This document shows positions 41,633 through 50,979 of a stretch of DNA of 64,000 nt, piece by piece. The position numbers and the translations under genes are program-made. This DNA is from Prevotellaceae bacterium UBA2744 (GTDB taxonomy: Bacteria; Bacteroidota; Bacteroidia; Bacteroidales; Bacteroidaceae). The stretch lies in the NCBI GenBank assembly GCA_002353575.1, contig DEJQ01000018.1, positions 1-64,000 of the forward strand. The letters are read 5' to 3'. Positions within the stretch are counted from its first letter, which is position 1; each line of letters starts with the position of its first letter. The notes below the pieces were generated by a model. That model ran no database searches and was not told the origin of the DNA. It saw only the letters and a list, made by a program, of their open reading frames with translations.

Positions 41633-42951
41633 TGAGGAATGACATCAAGGGGATAAGGGGGGGGCATCTTCCCTTTATCTTCGTTTTAGTTTTACTGCAA
41701 TCTGTAATATGCACTAAGGGTTCGGCGCAAAACCGAGTGCTTGGTGCTGATTTGTCTTTATTGCCAGCCTACGAAGCTGCCGGAACCGCCTACTATCCAC
41801 ATGAGGGCGGCAATGCAATATCGGATGTGCTCTCCTATGTGAAGACCGAGGCTGGTATGAATGCAGTGCGAGTGAGATTGTTTGTGGGTCCTGACGGTTC
41901 GGACCCGAGTGTGTGTCAGGATTTGAACTATGTGAAGCAGTTGGGCAAACGGATCAAGGATGCCGGACTGAAATTCCTGTTGGATTTCCACTACAGCGAC
42001 ACGTGGGCAGACCCATCAAATCAGTCTATACCGAAGAGTTGGTATAATCTGGAGGAGATAGACGACTTGGACAAACTGAACGACGGAACTGTTTGGGAAT
42101 TAGTGAATAAATACACTACAGCCTGTCTGAAGGAATTGGTGGAATATGGTGCTTCTCCTGACTATGTACAGATAGGAAATGAGATAAGCTATGGTATGCT
42201 GTGGCGTAAAGAATACGACAAGGTATATCCGAAACTGATGCAGAATGAACGCGACTGGCAATGGGAGAGACTGGCTAAGTTTCTGGATGCTGGGGCAAGG
42301 GCTGTGCGCAGTGAAACTCCAAACGCAAAGATTATAATCCATACGGAGCGTGTGGCAGAACCAGATGCTACGGTCAACTTCTACACATATCTGAATAACC
42401 TGAATGTGGATTACGACATCATCGGACTGAGTTACTATCCGTTCTATCATGGTGATTTGGCTCAGCTGAAGACTACTCTCGACGATTTGCAGAAAGCCTT
42501 CCCTAAGCGCGAGGTACACATCGTGGAGACTGCATATGTCTATTCAAATTATCCGTCTGATGCCGTATATGATTTGCAGGCTACATGGCCCGCAACTGCT
42601 GCCGGACAACAGACTTATGTGGAAAATCTGGTGAGCGAACTGTGGCAGCATCAGAATGTGACAGGTCTCTATTGGTGGTTTGCCGAAGAGAACGGAGGAG
42701 GCAGCAAAACGAAAAAGGTGCTGAACAGTTGGCTGAACCGCGGACTGTGGAACAATACCACTCATCGTGCACAGCCCGCTCTGTACAAATTGAAGGATTT
42801 CCTTACAGAGCCAGCTACTTCTATCATGCTTCCAAAGCAAAAACAAAGTCAGAAGAAGACAGGTGATGTGTTCGATCTGTCGGGGCGAAAGGTAAATAAA
42901 GTAAGCAGAGGCTTCTACGTCGGAGGTGGAGTCTCGTTTATCATAAGATGA
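41632..42951 (+). CDS. GH53 endo-beta-1,4-galactanase (arabinogalactanase)
   Basis: 439 residues. The signal peptide has hydrophobic core FIFVLVLLQSVIC and cleavage near GSAQ. The GH53 barrel begins VLGADLSLLPAYE; MNAVRVRLFVGP, FLLDFHYSDTWADP, the acid/base YVQIGNEISYGMLW and nucleophile HIVETAYVY are all present. It cuts beta-1,4-galactan of pectin side chains outside the inner membrane. The C-terminus (DVFDLSGRKVNKVSRGFYVG) is the short Prevotella export tail. A G8 run lies in codons 9-11. Overlaps: TAATG with mdh, ATGA with tamB-like, an odd operon for a glycanase. Confidence 0.9.
   Translation: MRNDIKGIRGGHLPFIFVLVLLQSVICTKGSAQNRVLGADLSLLPAYEAAGTAYYPHEGGNAISDVLSYVKTEAGMNAVRVRLFVGPDGSDPSVCQDLNYVKQLGKRIKDAGLKFLLDFHYSDTWADPSNQSIPKSWYNLEEIDDLDKLNDGTVWELVNKYTTACLKELVEYGASPDYVQIGNEISYGMLWRKEYDKVYPKLMQNERDWQWERLAKFLDAGARAVRSETPNAKIIIHTERVAEPDATVNFYTYLNNLNVDYDIIGLSYYPFYHGDLAQLKTTLDDLQKAFPKREVHIVETAYVYSNYPSDAVYDLQATWPATAAGQQTYVENLVSELWQHQNVTGLYWWFAEENGGGSKTKKVLNSWLNRGLWNNTTHRAQPALYKLKDFLTEPATSIMLPKQKQSQKKTGDVFDLSGRKVNKVSRGFYVGGGVSFIIR
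41657..41664 (+). repeat. G8 homopolymer in the GH53 signal-peptide codons
   Basis: Eight consecutive G residues begin 25 bases after the start codon, before the hydrophobic core is encoded. Gain or loss of one G would frameshift the galactanase at its very start. Confidence 0.85.
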
Positions 42952-45900
42952 ATCTGAAAGGACGTTATAGCACGTGGGGATGGGTGTGGCGCATCGGGCT
43001 TTGCCTTGTGCTGTCACCCCTTTTCCTGTTGGCTATAGTGTCCGTTTTGTTATATATCCCGACTGTGCAGAAATGGGCAGTGGATAAGGCTGCCAACGTT
43101 TTGAGCGAGGAGATGCAAATGGATGTAAGCGTCGATGCAGTCCGCCTGAAGTGTCCGCTCGACCTGAGCCTGAACGGAATGCTCGCCGTGCAGGAGGGAG
43201 ATACTGTGCTCGATGCTGAAGAACTGGCACTGAGTGTACGTTTCTTTCCCTTGTTTAAGGGGGATGTGGAAATTGATGATATTCATCTGAACAATACGAA
43301 ACTGAATACCCGTGAACTCATCGAGGCTTGTACTGTGAAGGGGTATGTAGGACGGCTGGCCCTGGCTTCTCATAGCACCAGCCTGTGCGATGAAATCGCA
43401 GTTTTGAACTATGCAAATCTGAAGGATGCCGACCTGAATATCTCGATGGCAGACTCTGTGTCCAAGGATACAACCACTTCGGAACCCGTAAAATGGGTAA
43501 TCGATCTGAGAGACGTACAGATTGATAATGTGCGTGTGGACTTTGATATGCCTGACGGCGAGGATAGCCTGGCTAGTAGTTCTGGTATTGCTGGTAATTC
43601 TAGTAATTCTAGTAGTTCTGGTATGAATAGTCCGCATAGGATAAAGATGTATGCTTATATCGGAAAGGGCAGTCTGCACGGATTTATCGACTTGGGCGCA
43701 CAACAGTATAATGTCGATAAAATCCGGGTTTCCGATGCTGAGTTGGGATATGACCAGATGGTGACTGCCAAGGATGTGAACATCGATGTCGATTCCTTGC
43801 GATACAGTGGAGTCGGTGACCTCTCACTGGTTATCAACCAGATTGCAACAAAAGTGTATCCAGAGATGGGCGGAGTGAACGACCGCTATTTCATTCCTGT
43901 CGTTGAAACGAAGGGTAGGGTAGAGATGGACTCTGTATCGCTTTCGATTCCGCGGCTTTCGCTGAAGACGGAAGAGTCGCGTCTGAAGGTGAAGATGAAA
44001 ATGGATTTCAATGCCTTCGATTCTATCAATCCAGGGCAGATGATGCTCGATGCGAAGACACAATTAGGACGAGGCGACATACAGTCGGCTGTGTTCGGAT
44101 TTCTGCCAGAGAAGGATGCACGCGACCTGAATAACACACTCAATCAGTATCTGCCAAACAAACCTATTGCCGCTTCGGTCGAAGCCAAGGGGAATATGCA
44201 GCATCTGGAAGTGAACAGGATGGATGCTGTGATTGAGGGTTTTGCCAAGTTGCAGTCTTCGGCTTTGTTAGACCATGATGACCTGGCAGCAGATGCCAGT
44301 CTCGACGTACTTGGCGGTACTGTTGCTGCCCAGGCGGCATACAATATGAGGTCGGATGCTTATGATGCTAACATAGGTATTCGTAATCTGGCTGTTCATA
44401 AGCTGGTGGATATGCCGGAACGGTGTAGCATAACCGGAACAGTGAGTGCCAAGGGACAGGGATTTGACTTCCTTGACAGGAATACTTATGTGAATGCCAA
44501 GGTGGCTCTGAGCAACGGATACTTCGGCAAGACAGACCTGAGCTCGATGATGGCAGATGCGAGTCTGTCGCGCGGTGTGCTGAAAACCAATCTGAAATGC
44601 GATAATGACCAGTTGGTAGCTGATGTGAATCTGAATGCCAATGTTGGTGGCGTGATTGAAAACCGCATGAAGGGAAGAGCCGTGAAGGAGAGTTTAGAGG
44701 GCATGATGAATGTGAATATAGATTATGCCGACATTATGGCTATGGGATTCATCGATACTGCCTTTGTAGTCAGAACCAAAGGCGAGGCTGATTTTTCGTT
44801 TGCCGATTGGAGCAGCAAACATCCGCTTTGTCTTTTGAATGTGGATATAAAAGGTGTGAACATACATACATTCTCCGATTCCATAGTCACCGATGCTTTC
44901 ATGTTGAAGGCTCTCACTACGGTGGATAGTACTGATATAGACTTCTATGCGGGTGACTTGAGACTTGATTTCCGTACTCCGAACAACCTGCTGACGTTCA
45001 TTGAGAAGTCGATGAAATGGAATGGTATGTTCTCGAAACAGATGAAGAACAGGAATGTGGATATGTACGAACTGAAGAGTTATCTTCCTGTTATGTATTT
45101 AGATGCTCATGCAGGCATGCATAATCCTGTGACTCCTCTCATGAAAGAGTATGGTATGTCGTTCTCCGACTTCTCGCTGAAAGCGAGGACCGATCCCGAG
45201 GCGGGTATCAGTTGTCGTGGACATATGTATGCCCTGCATTACGATTCGATCAGAGTCGATACCACATATTTTATTGTAAAGCAGGACTCTGCTCTTATGA
45301 CGTATAAGGCTGCCGCCATCAGCAAAAACCAGCCGATGATGCCTGGATTTGTAGCTCTGCTTGATGGCTATTCAAGTCCGAAGGAAGCAGATGCCCACCT
45401 GCGATTCTTCAATAAGAAGAGAGAGAAAGGACTTGACCTGGGACTGCATGCACACACGACCGATACAGCCGTGAACATAACATTGTATCCGGATCAGCCT
45501 GTGCTGGGATTCAGGAAGTTCCAGCTGAATAAGGATAATCTTGTGCAGGTCCGGTTGTCGCGCCCCCAACCCAAAGCACCTGTGGAGTTCGGAGTGGTCA
45601 GTGCAAACATAGAGCTGCAGTCGCTCGAAGACAGCAGTTATATATCGCTTCATGCTCAGCCAAACGAATATAACGAACAGACGGCGCATGCAATCATCAG
45701 ACATCTGGATATTGGTGCATTATTAAAAGATGTGCCGTTAGTTCCGCAGATAGAAGGTCTGTTCAGTGCCGATGCCACATACGATGTACATGACAAACAG
45801 TTTAAGGTTATGAGCGATGTGTCGCTGAAGGACTTCGTATATGAGGAAATGCCGGTAGGCAATTTGCGTTCTCATCTGGTCTATGTGCCAGAGGGAGCAG

Positions 45901-47576
45901 ATATGCATACGGTGGATGCTTCGCTCGATTATAACGATACTCATGTGGCTACGATGAAGGGTAGTTATAGTACGAAGACTCCTGAGGGGTATCTGAATGC
46001 CGACCTGCAACTGGCAGAGGTGCCACTGTCGCTCATCTCGCCTTTCGTTCCCGATAAGATGATGGGATTCACAGGTACGATGACTGGCGATATACTCGTG
46101 CAGGGACCTGCGGACAAACTGATGTTCAACGGCAAGGTGGTCACGAAGGATGTGCATATAATCTCAGAACCATATTCACTTGACCTGCGACTGGACAATT
46201 CTACTGCGTATATAGAGGACAGCCGTATTAAGTTTGACCACTATAAAATATACGGAGCCGGAGATACTCCGCTTGACTTTGACGGATACTTTGACTTCTC
46301 CGACTTTGATAATATGTATATGTCGCTGTCGCTCTATGGCTATGGATTCAAACTGATTGAGGCTAAGCGTACACGCAAGGCAGTGCTCTTCGGAGACATA
46401 TACGGAGATATCGTGTTCCGTGTGCATGGTTCGATGAAGGATCTTTCGGTTCGTGGAGTGGTGAATGTGTTGAGCAAGACAGACATGACATATATTCTGG
46501 TCGATACTCCACTCACACAGGGTGACAGGATGGAGGATGTCGTTACCTTCGTGGATTTCAATGCCCCGCCCGATACTACAGTCGTGAGACCACAGGCTAT
46601 GGGTATCGACATGAGGGTTGCACTGAGAATTGAGGAAGGGGCAAAGTTCAATTGTGAGTTCTCTGCCGACCGCCAGAGTTATATAACCCTGCGCAGCGGC
46701 GGTCAGGTGACTATGGCATATACACCGGAGGGTGTGCTGAATGTGATTGGCAGAATTTCATTTACCGAAGGAGAAATGAAATATACCCTGCCTATCATCC
46801 CGCTGAAGACATTCAAGATTGCATCGGGCAGCTATGTGGATTTCAATGGCGACGTGATGAATCCGACACTCAATATCGCTGCGACGGAACGGACCAAGGC
46901 TATGGTCAGCAGCGACGGCTCTACACCGAGAAGTGTTGCGTTTGACGTGGGAGTGAAGATATCCAACACCCTTTCTGATATGGGATTGCAATTCACCATC
47001 GATGCTCCGCAGGATGCTGCCGTAAAGGATGAACTGGCAGGATATACTGAAGAGGAGAAGAATAAACTGGCTGTGGCTATGATGGCAACGGGAATGTACC
47101 TGTCGGCAAACAACTCAACGAGTACGGCATCGAGCGGTGCCCTGAACAGTTTCCTGCAGTCGGAAATAAACAGTCTGACAGGCAAGACGCTGGGTTCTGT
47201 GGTAGATGTAAGTGTGGGGATTGACAATACTACCTATGCCAACGGAGAAACCGGAACGGACTACTCGTTTAAGTTTACCAAGCGATTCTTCAGCGACCGC
47301 CTGAATGTAGTGGTAGGCGGTAAGGTGTCGAGCAACAAGAATGTAAACCAACAGTCGGGTATGAATTCGTTTATTGACGACGTGTCGCTCGAATGGCGAC
47401 TCGATCGTAGTGCCACGAGATACATACGACTGTTCCGTGGCAAGGACTATAATAATATTGTAGATGGTGTACTCGATAAGAGCGGTGCCGGTCTGCTGTT
47501 GCGCAAGAAGGTAGATAAAGTAACGGATTTGTTCATATTCAAGAAAAAGAAAACAGTAAAAGTTGAAAACCGCTAA
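42948..47576 (+). CDS. TamB-like translocation/assembly module protein (AsmA/DUF490 type)
   Basis: 1542 residues. One N-terminal membrane anchor (about residues 14-33) is followed by AsmA-like start text (WAVDKAANVLSEEMQMDVSV) and a very long beta-rich body, ending in a DUF490/TamB domain (about residues 1090-1490; FSADRQSYITLRSGGQVTM, VIGRISFTEGEMKYTLPIIP, LAGYTEEEKNKLAVAMMATG). TamB-like proteins span the periplasm and carry lipids or help outer-membrane protein assembly with a TamA-type partner. That partner is encoded next, overlapping by 14 nt. A Ser/Asn/Gly-rich stretch near residues 208-226 is repeat-encoded. ATGA overlap with GH53 upstream. Confidence 0.9.
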   Translation: MNLKGRYSTWGWVWRIGLCLVLSPLFLLAIVSVLLYIPTVQKWAVDKAANVLSEEMQMDVSVDAVRLKCPLDLSLNGMLAVQEGDTVLDAEELALSVRFFPLFKGDVEIDDIHLNNTKLNTRELIEACTVKGYVGRLALASHSTSLCDEIAVLNYANLKDADLNISMADSVSKDTTTSEPVKWVIDLRDVQIDNVRVDFDMPDGEDSLASSSGIAGNSSNSSSSGMNSPHRIKMYAYIGKGSLHGFIDLGAQQYNVDKIRVSDAELGYDQMVTAKDVNIDVDSLRYSGVGDLSLVINQIATKVYPEMGGVNDRYFIPVVETKGRVEMDSVSLSIPRLSLKTEESRLKVKMKMDFNAFDSINPGQMMLDAKTQLGRGDIQSAVFGFLPEKDARDLNNTLNQYLPNKPIAASVEAKGNMQHLEVNRMDAVIEGFAKLQSSALLDHDDLAADASLDVLGGTVAAQAAYNMRSDAYDANIGIRNLAVHKLVDMPERCSITGTVSAKGQGFDFLDRNTYVNAKVALSNGYFGKTDLSSMMADASLSRGVLKTNLKCDNDQLVADVNLNANVGGVIENRMKGRAVKESLEGMMNVNIDYADIMAMGFIDTAFVVRTKGEADFSFADWSSKHPLCLLNVDIKGVNIHTFSDSIVTDAFMLKALTTVDSTDIDFYAGDLRLDFRTPNNLLTFIEKSMKWNGMFSKQMKNRNVDMYELKSYLPVMYLDAHAGMHNPVTPLMKEYGMSFSDFSLKARTDPEAGISCRGHMYALHYDSIRVDTTYFIVKQDSALMTYKAAAISKNQPMMPGFVALLDGYSSPKEADAHLRFFNKKREKGLDLGLHAHTTDTAVNITLYPDQPVLGFRKFQLNKDNLVQVRLSRPQPKAPVEFGVVSANIELQSLEDSSYISLHAQPNEYNEQTAHAIIRHLDIGALLKDVPLVPQIEGLFSADATYDVHDKQFKVMSDVSLKDFVYEEMPVGNLRSHLVYVPEGADMHTVDASLDYNDTHVATMKGSYSTKTPEGYLNADLQLAEVPLSLISPFVPDKMMGFTGTMTGDILVQGPADKLMFNGKVVTKDVHIISEPYSLDLRLDNSTAYIEDSRIKFDHYKIYGAGDTPLDFDGYFDFSDFDNMYMSLSLYGYGFKLIEAKRTRKAVLFGDIYGDIVFRVHGSMKDLSVRGVVNVLSKTDMTYILVDTPLTQGDRMEDVVTFVDFNAPPDTTVVRPQAMGIDMRVALRIEEGAKFNCEFSADRQSYITLRSGGQVTMAYTPEGVLNVIGRISFTEGEMKYTLPIIPLKTFKIASGSYVDFNGDVMNPTLNIAATERTKAMVSSDGSTPRSVAFDVGVKISNTLSDMGLQFTIDAPQDAAVKDELAGYTEEEKNKLAVAMMATGMYLSANNSTSTASSGALNSFLQSEINSLTGKTLGSVVDVSVGIDNTTYANGETGTDYSFKFTKRFFSDRLNVVVGGKVSSNKNVNQQSGMNSFIDDVSLEWRLDRSATRYIRLFRGKDYNNIVDGVLDKSGAGLLLRKKVDKVTDLFIFKKKKTVKVENR
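43575..43622 (+). repeat. In-frame 9-bp Ser/Asn/Gly-coding repeats in the tamB-like gene
   Basis: AGTAGTTCT, GGTAATTCT, AGTAATTCT, AGTAGTTCT and GGT follow each other and encode a Ser/Asn/Gly loop. The 9-bp step preserves the frame. Confidence 0.8.
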
Positions 47577-49905
47577 TTACATATTATTCTGTCTGATGTT
47601 GTGTCTTCTTGCAGGTTGTTCCACTACGAGCAACTTGCCCGAGGGAGAGTATCTATACACAGGTATTAAGTCCATAAATGTCAACGGAAAGTCAGATGCT
47701 CCGCTCGAAGCTGCTGCATTGGCCGAAGCCGAGGCGGCTCTTGCCTATGCACCTAACAACTCTCTGTTTGGAAGTTCCAAGATACGGACTCCATTGCCAA
47801 TAGGGTTATGGATATACAACTCGATGGGATATAAAGAGCAGAAGGGAATACGTAAGTGGTTCTTCGATACTTTTGCTGCCACTCCACGCACCATTACGTC
47901 TGCCTCGCCAGATACACGTGTGAAGGTGACAAGGAATCTGCTGCGAAACTACGGTTATTTCGGGGCTGACGTGAACTACGAACTCATTTCCGGCAAGAAT
48001 CCAAAGAAAAAGAAAATAACGTATAATATCAATCTGGGTCAGGCTCGTTATCTGGATTCAATTAAGTATGTGTTCCCGCAGGTGGAGGACAGCATCCTAC
48101 AGGCAACGAAAGAAAACTGCCTGCTGAAGAAGGGGAATCAGTTCTCGGTCTTGGACCTGCAGAATGAGAAGATACGACTGAACAAGGAGTTCCATAATAA
48201 CGGATTCTATTTCTATCGAACAGATTATATTCAGTATTTTGCCGATTCGCTTAATAATCCGGGAAAGGTAGATCTCAGGGTCGTAGCTGACAGACAGATG
48301 CCGGATAAGGCTAAGCGTCAGTGGAAATTCGGAAAGCGCGATGTCTTTATCCGTCAGAATAGCGGTGTCGGCCTGTCGGGTGGTAATAGCCGTCAGCGCA
48401 TGATGCAGTATGACGACACACTGTCGTTCCGTAACCTTACCATTGCCTATCAGGGAAAGCGGATGCCTGTGTCGCAGCGAGTAATCTACCGTGGACTCAA
48501 ATACCGTGCTAACCGATTGTATAATGAGGATCAGGTGTCGCAGACCGTGAATGCGCTTTCGAGTATGAATATCTTTTCCAACGTACAGGTTTCGTTTACT
48601 CCCCGTGATACTACAGATACTTGTACGATTCTCGATTCTCGCATCAACTTGACGATGGACAAACTCATAGATGCCTCGCTTGAGTTTAACCTGACATATA
48701 AGAGTAATACACAGTTCGGACCGGATCTGGCACTTACCTTCGCCAAACGCAATGCCTTCCATCGTGGTGAAACTCTCTCGCTGACGCTGCGCGGACTTTA
48801 CTACTGGCGTTTGTCGGGACGTGAAGGTCTGAATGTGAACAGAAGAGATACTTACGAATATGGATTTGAATTAGGATATACTGTGCCTTGGATTGCATTC
48901 CCCGGACTGGTCAACCGCCGTCACCGTTATCCTGCGACCACTAAGTTCACGGGTGCTTTTACGCGCTCAAACATAGCAAACGTATATCGTTTCAACCGTT
49001 TCCAGATAGGAGTGGATTATGCCTTCCAGACATCTAAATATATAAAGCATAATTTCTCGCCTTTGAATATTGATATGCTCGACGTGCGAGAAGTGTCGGA
49101 GGATTATTTCAAGGCGATGAACCGTTATAACTCCGCTATGGCCATGCTTGTAGCCGACCGTTACACTCCCTCAATGCAATATACGTTCAATTACGATAAT
49201 TCTTCGAACCCGTACCTGAATGTAACCACGAATTTCATGGCAACGGTGAAGGAGGCAGGTAATATCATAGCTGCTGCGCAGGCTATAGGCGGCAAGTCGT
49301 GGAACGAGAAAGACAAGTCTTTTGTCTTCAAGAAATACAGCCAGTTTCTGAAGTTTATCTTTGAACTGCGTAATAAATTCAGACTAACCCCTCGGAGTCT
49401 TATTGCCACACGTGCATATCTGGGATTCATCCGTCCTTATGGTAATTCAGCCAATACTCCATCCACCGATTGGTTCTATGCCGGCGGTGCAAACAGTATC
49501 CGTGCGTTTTCGACCCGATCAATCGGTCCTGGCGGGTACTACGATCCCAATGTGAATTACTATCTGCTGCATAGTGGAGATATAAGAATGGAACTGAATG
49601 CAGAATATCGTTTCCCATTGTTCGGAAATCTGTATGGAGCACTTTTCCTTGATGCCGGTAACGTGTGGAAATGGAAAGATTCCACAGTGAGGGAATACGA
49701 ATTGCGTTCTGACTCCTTCCTCAAGCAGATAGCTCTTGGTACAGGTCTCGGTCTGCGATACGATATGGATTTCCTCGTGCTGCGATTCGATGTCGGTGTG
49801 GCTATTCATGCTCCATACGATACGGGTAAGTCTGGCTACTATAACATACCACGGTTCTGGAAGGACGGTGTAGCCCTCCACTTCGCCGTCGGTTATCCAT
49901 TCTAA
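47563..49905 (+). CDS. TamA/BamA-like outer-membrane protein (lipoprotein)
   Basis: 780 residues from a TTG start at 47563. The TTG is chosen because it gives a complete lipoprotein signal (MKTANYILFCLMLCLLAGC, Cys19); the next ATG at 47596 would leave only seven residues before the cysteine. The start overlaps the end of the tamB-like gene by 14 nt, pointing to translational coupling. POTRA-like segments lie in the first ~370 residues (LRNYGYFGADVNYELISG, LNKEFHNNGFYFYRTDY), followed by a bacterial surface antigen 16-strand barrel (GLRYDMDFLVLRFDVGVAIH ... VALHFAVGYPF). Together with TamB it should serve outer-membrane insertion or lipid transport. Confidence 0.9.
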   Translation: MKTANYILFCLMLCLLAGCSTTSNLPEGEYLYTGIKSINVNGKSDAPLEAAALAEAEAALAYAPNNSLFGSSKIRTPLPIGLWIYNSMGYKEQKGIRKWFFDTFAATPRTITSASPDTRVKVTRNLLRNYGYFGADVNYELISGKNPKKKKITYNINLGQARYLDSIKYVFPQVEDSILQATKENCLLKKGNQFSVLDLQNEKIRLNKEFHNNGFYFYRTDYIQYFADSLNNPGKVDLRVVADRQMPDKAKRQWKFGKRDVFIRQNSGVGLSGGNSRQRMMQYDDTLSFRNLTIAYQGKRMPVSQRVIYRGLKYRANRLYNEDQVSQTVNALSSMNIFSNVQVSFTPRDTTDTCTILDSRINLTMDKLIDASLEFNLTYKSNTQFGPDLALTFAKRNAFHRGETLSLTLRGLYYWRLSGREGLNVNRRDTYEYGFELGYTVPWIAFPGLVNRRHRYPATTKFTGAFTRSNIANVYRFNRFQIGVDYAFQTSKYIKHNFSPLNIDMLDVREVSEDYFKAMNRYNSAMAMLVADRYTPSMQYTFNYDNSSNPYLNVTTNFMATVKEAGNIIAAAQAIGGKSWNEKDKSFVFKKYSQFLKFIFELRNKFRLTPRSLIATRAYLGFIRPYGNSANTPSTDWFYAGGANSIRAFSTRSIGPGGYYDPNVNYYLLHSGDIRMELNAEYRFPLFGNLYGALFLDAGNVWKWKDSTVREYELRSDSFLKQIALGTGLGLRYDMDFLVLRFDVGVAIHAPYDTGKSGYYNIPRFWKDGVALHFAVGYPF

Positions 49906-49926
49906 CATAAAAACATTTCACTAATC

Positions 49927-50961
49927 ATGCTCTACCCACTTCTATTTGAACCCAATTTGCATCCGACCGTATGGGGCGGAAAACAAATACAGACATACAA
50001 GAAGCAGACACCAGCCAACGAACCCATTGGCGAGAGTTGGGAAGTCAGTGTAGTACCTTCATCTGTGAGTATCATCAGCAATGGTGAGTTCAAGGGTATG
50101 CCCCTGGACCGAATTGTGAAGGAGTTTGGTCCGGAGTTGTTGGGAAAGAGTGTCTTTGAGAAATATTCGGGTGAATTTCCACTGCTGATTAAGTTTATTG
50201 ACGCAGCCGACGACCTGAGTATTCAGGTGCATCCGAATGATGAACTGGCAAGCGAAGTCGGGAAGAACGGCAAGACGGAATGCTGGTATATCATAGATGC
50301 AAAGCCTGGAGCTTTCCTGTATGCCGGAATGAAGGAACAGATAACGAAGGAAGAATATGTGAAGAGGGTAGAGAAGGGAACAATATGTGACGTTCTTGCC
50401 AAGCACAGTGTGAAGGCGGGTGATGTGTTTTATCTGCCTGCAGGTCGTGTACATGCAATCTGCGGAGGCATACTCCTTGCCGAAGTGCAGCAGAATAGTG
50501 ACATTACATATCGTATATATGATTATAACCGTCCCGGACTGGACGGAAAACCCCGCCAGCTGCATACTGCCGAGGCTCTCAGGGCGATAGACTTCAATGT
50601 GCAGGATGAATACCGCACAATATACAATGATGAGCAGCAGCGGGCAAACCCTTGTATCGAGTCACCATTCTTTACTATGCGGATAGTGTTGACCAATCGT
50701 CCCTTCCATCGTAACCTGATGAAGTACGATTCGTTTATCGTCACTATGTGTCTGGAGGGTGATTGTAGGATTAAGATACGTCACACTGGTGACGAAATCC
50801 TGCTGCGTGAAGGGTATTCATGTCTTATCCCTGCCTGTATAGCAGATTATGATGTCATTCCACAGAATGAGAAGGGGCTGACCCGCCTTCTGGATGCGTA
50901 CATGAATAACAATAAGAACCTTGTTAGCAAGGTAACAAGGTTCTTACATATTGCAGATTAG
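49927..50961 (+). CDS. manA: Mannose-6-phosphate isomerase, class I
   Basis: 344 residues. It interconverts fructose-6-P and mannose-6-P, feeding GDP-mannose and glycan synthesis. Zinc-site motifs of the cupin fold are visible: FIDAADDLSIQVHPND (Gln-Val-His), a glutamate in KTECWYIID and the downstream histidine in PAGRVHAICGGILLAEVQQN, plus SDITYRIYDYNR near the active site. Bacteroidales ManA proteins usually end at about LLDAYM; the last ~17 residues here are encoded by a perfect inverted repeat (50914-50945). It begins 21 bp after the tamA-like stop and is probably on the same transcript. Confidence 0.93.
   Translation: MLYPLLFEPNLHPTVWGGKQIQTYKKQTPANEPIGESWEVSVVPSSVSIISNGEFKGMPLDRIVKEFGPELLGKSVFEKYSGEFPLLIKFIDAADDLSIQVHPNDELASEVGKNGKTECWYIIDAKPGAFLYAGMKEQITKEEYVKRVEKGTICDVLAKHSVKAGDVFYLPAGRVHAICGGILLAEVQQNSDITYRIYDYNRPGLDGKPRQLHTAEALRAIDFNVQDEYRTIYNDEQQRANPCIESPFFTMRIVLTNRPFHRNLMKYDSFIVTMCLEGDCRIKIRHTGDEILLREGYSCLIPACIADYDVIPQNEKGLTRLLDAYMNNNKNLVSKVTRFLHIAD
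50914..50945. terminator. 13-bp perfect inverted repeat inside the end of manA
   Basis: AAGAACCTTGTTA and TAACAAGGTTCTT flank a 6-base loop. It lies within the manA frame, 16 bases before its stop, and 35 bases past the stop of the convergent gene at 50980. It can end transcription in both directions, though neither side has an immediate long T run. Confidence 0.6.
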
Positions 50962-50979
50962 TTTTTCTCGACAGTTGGC

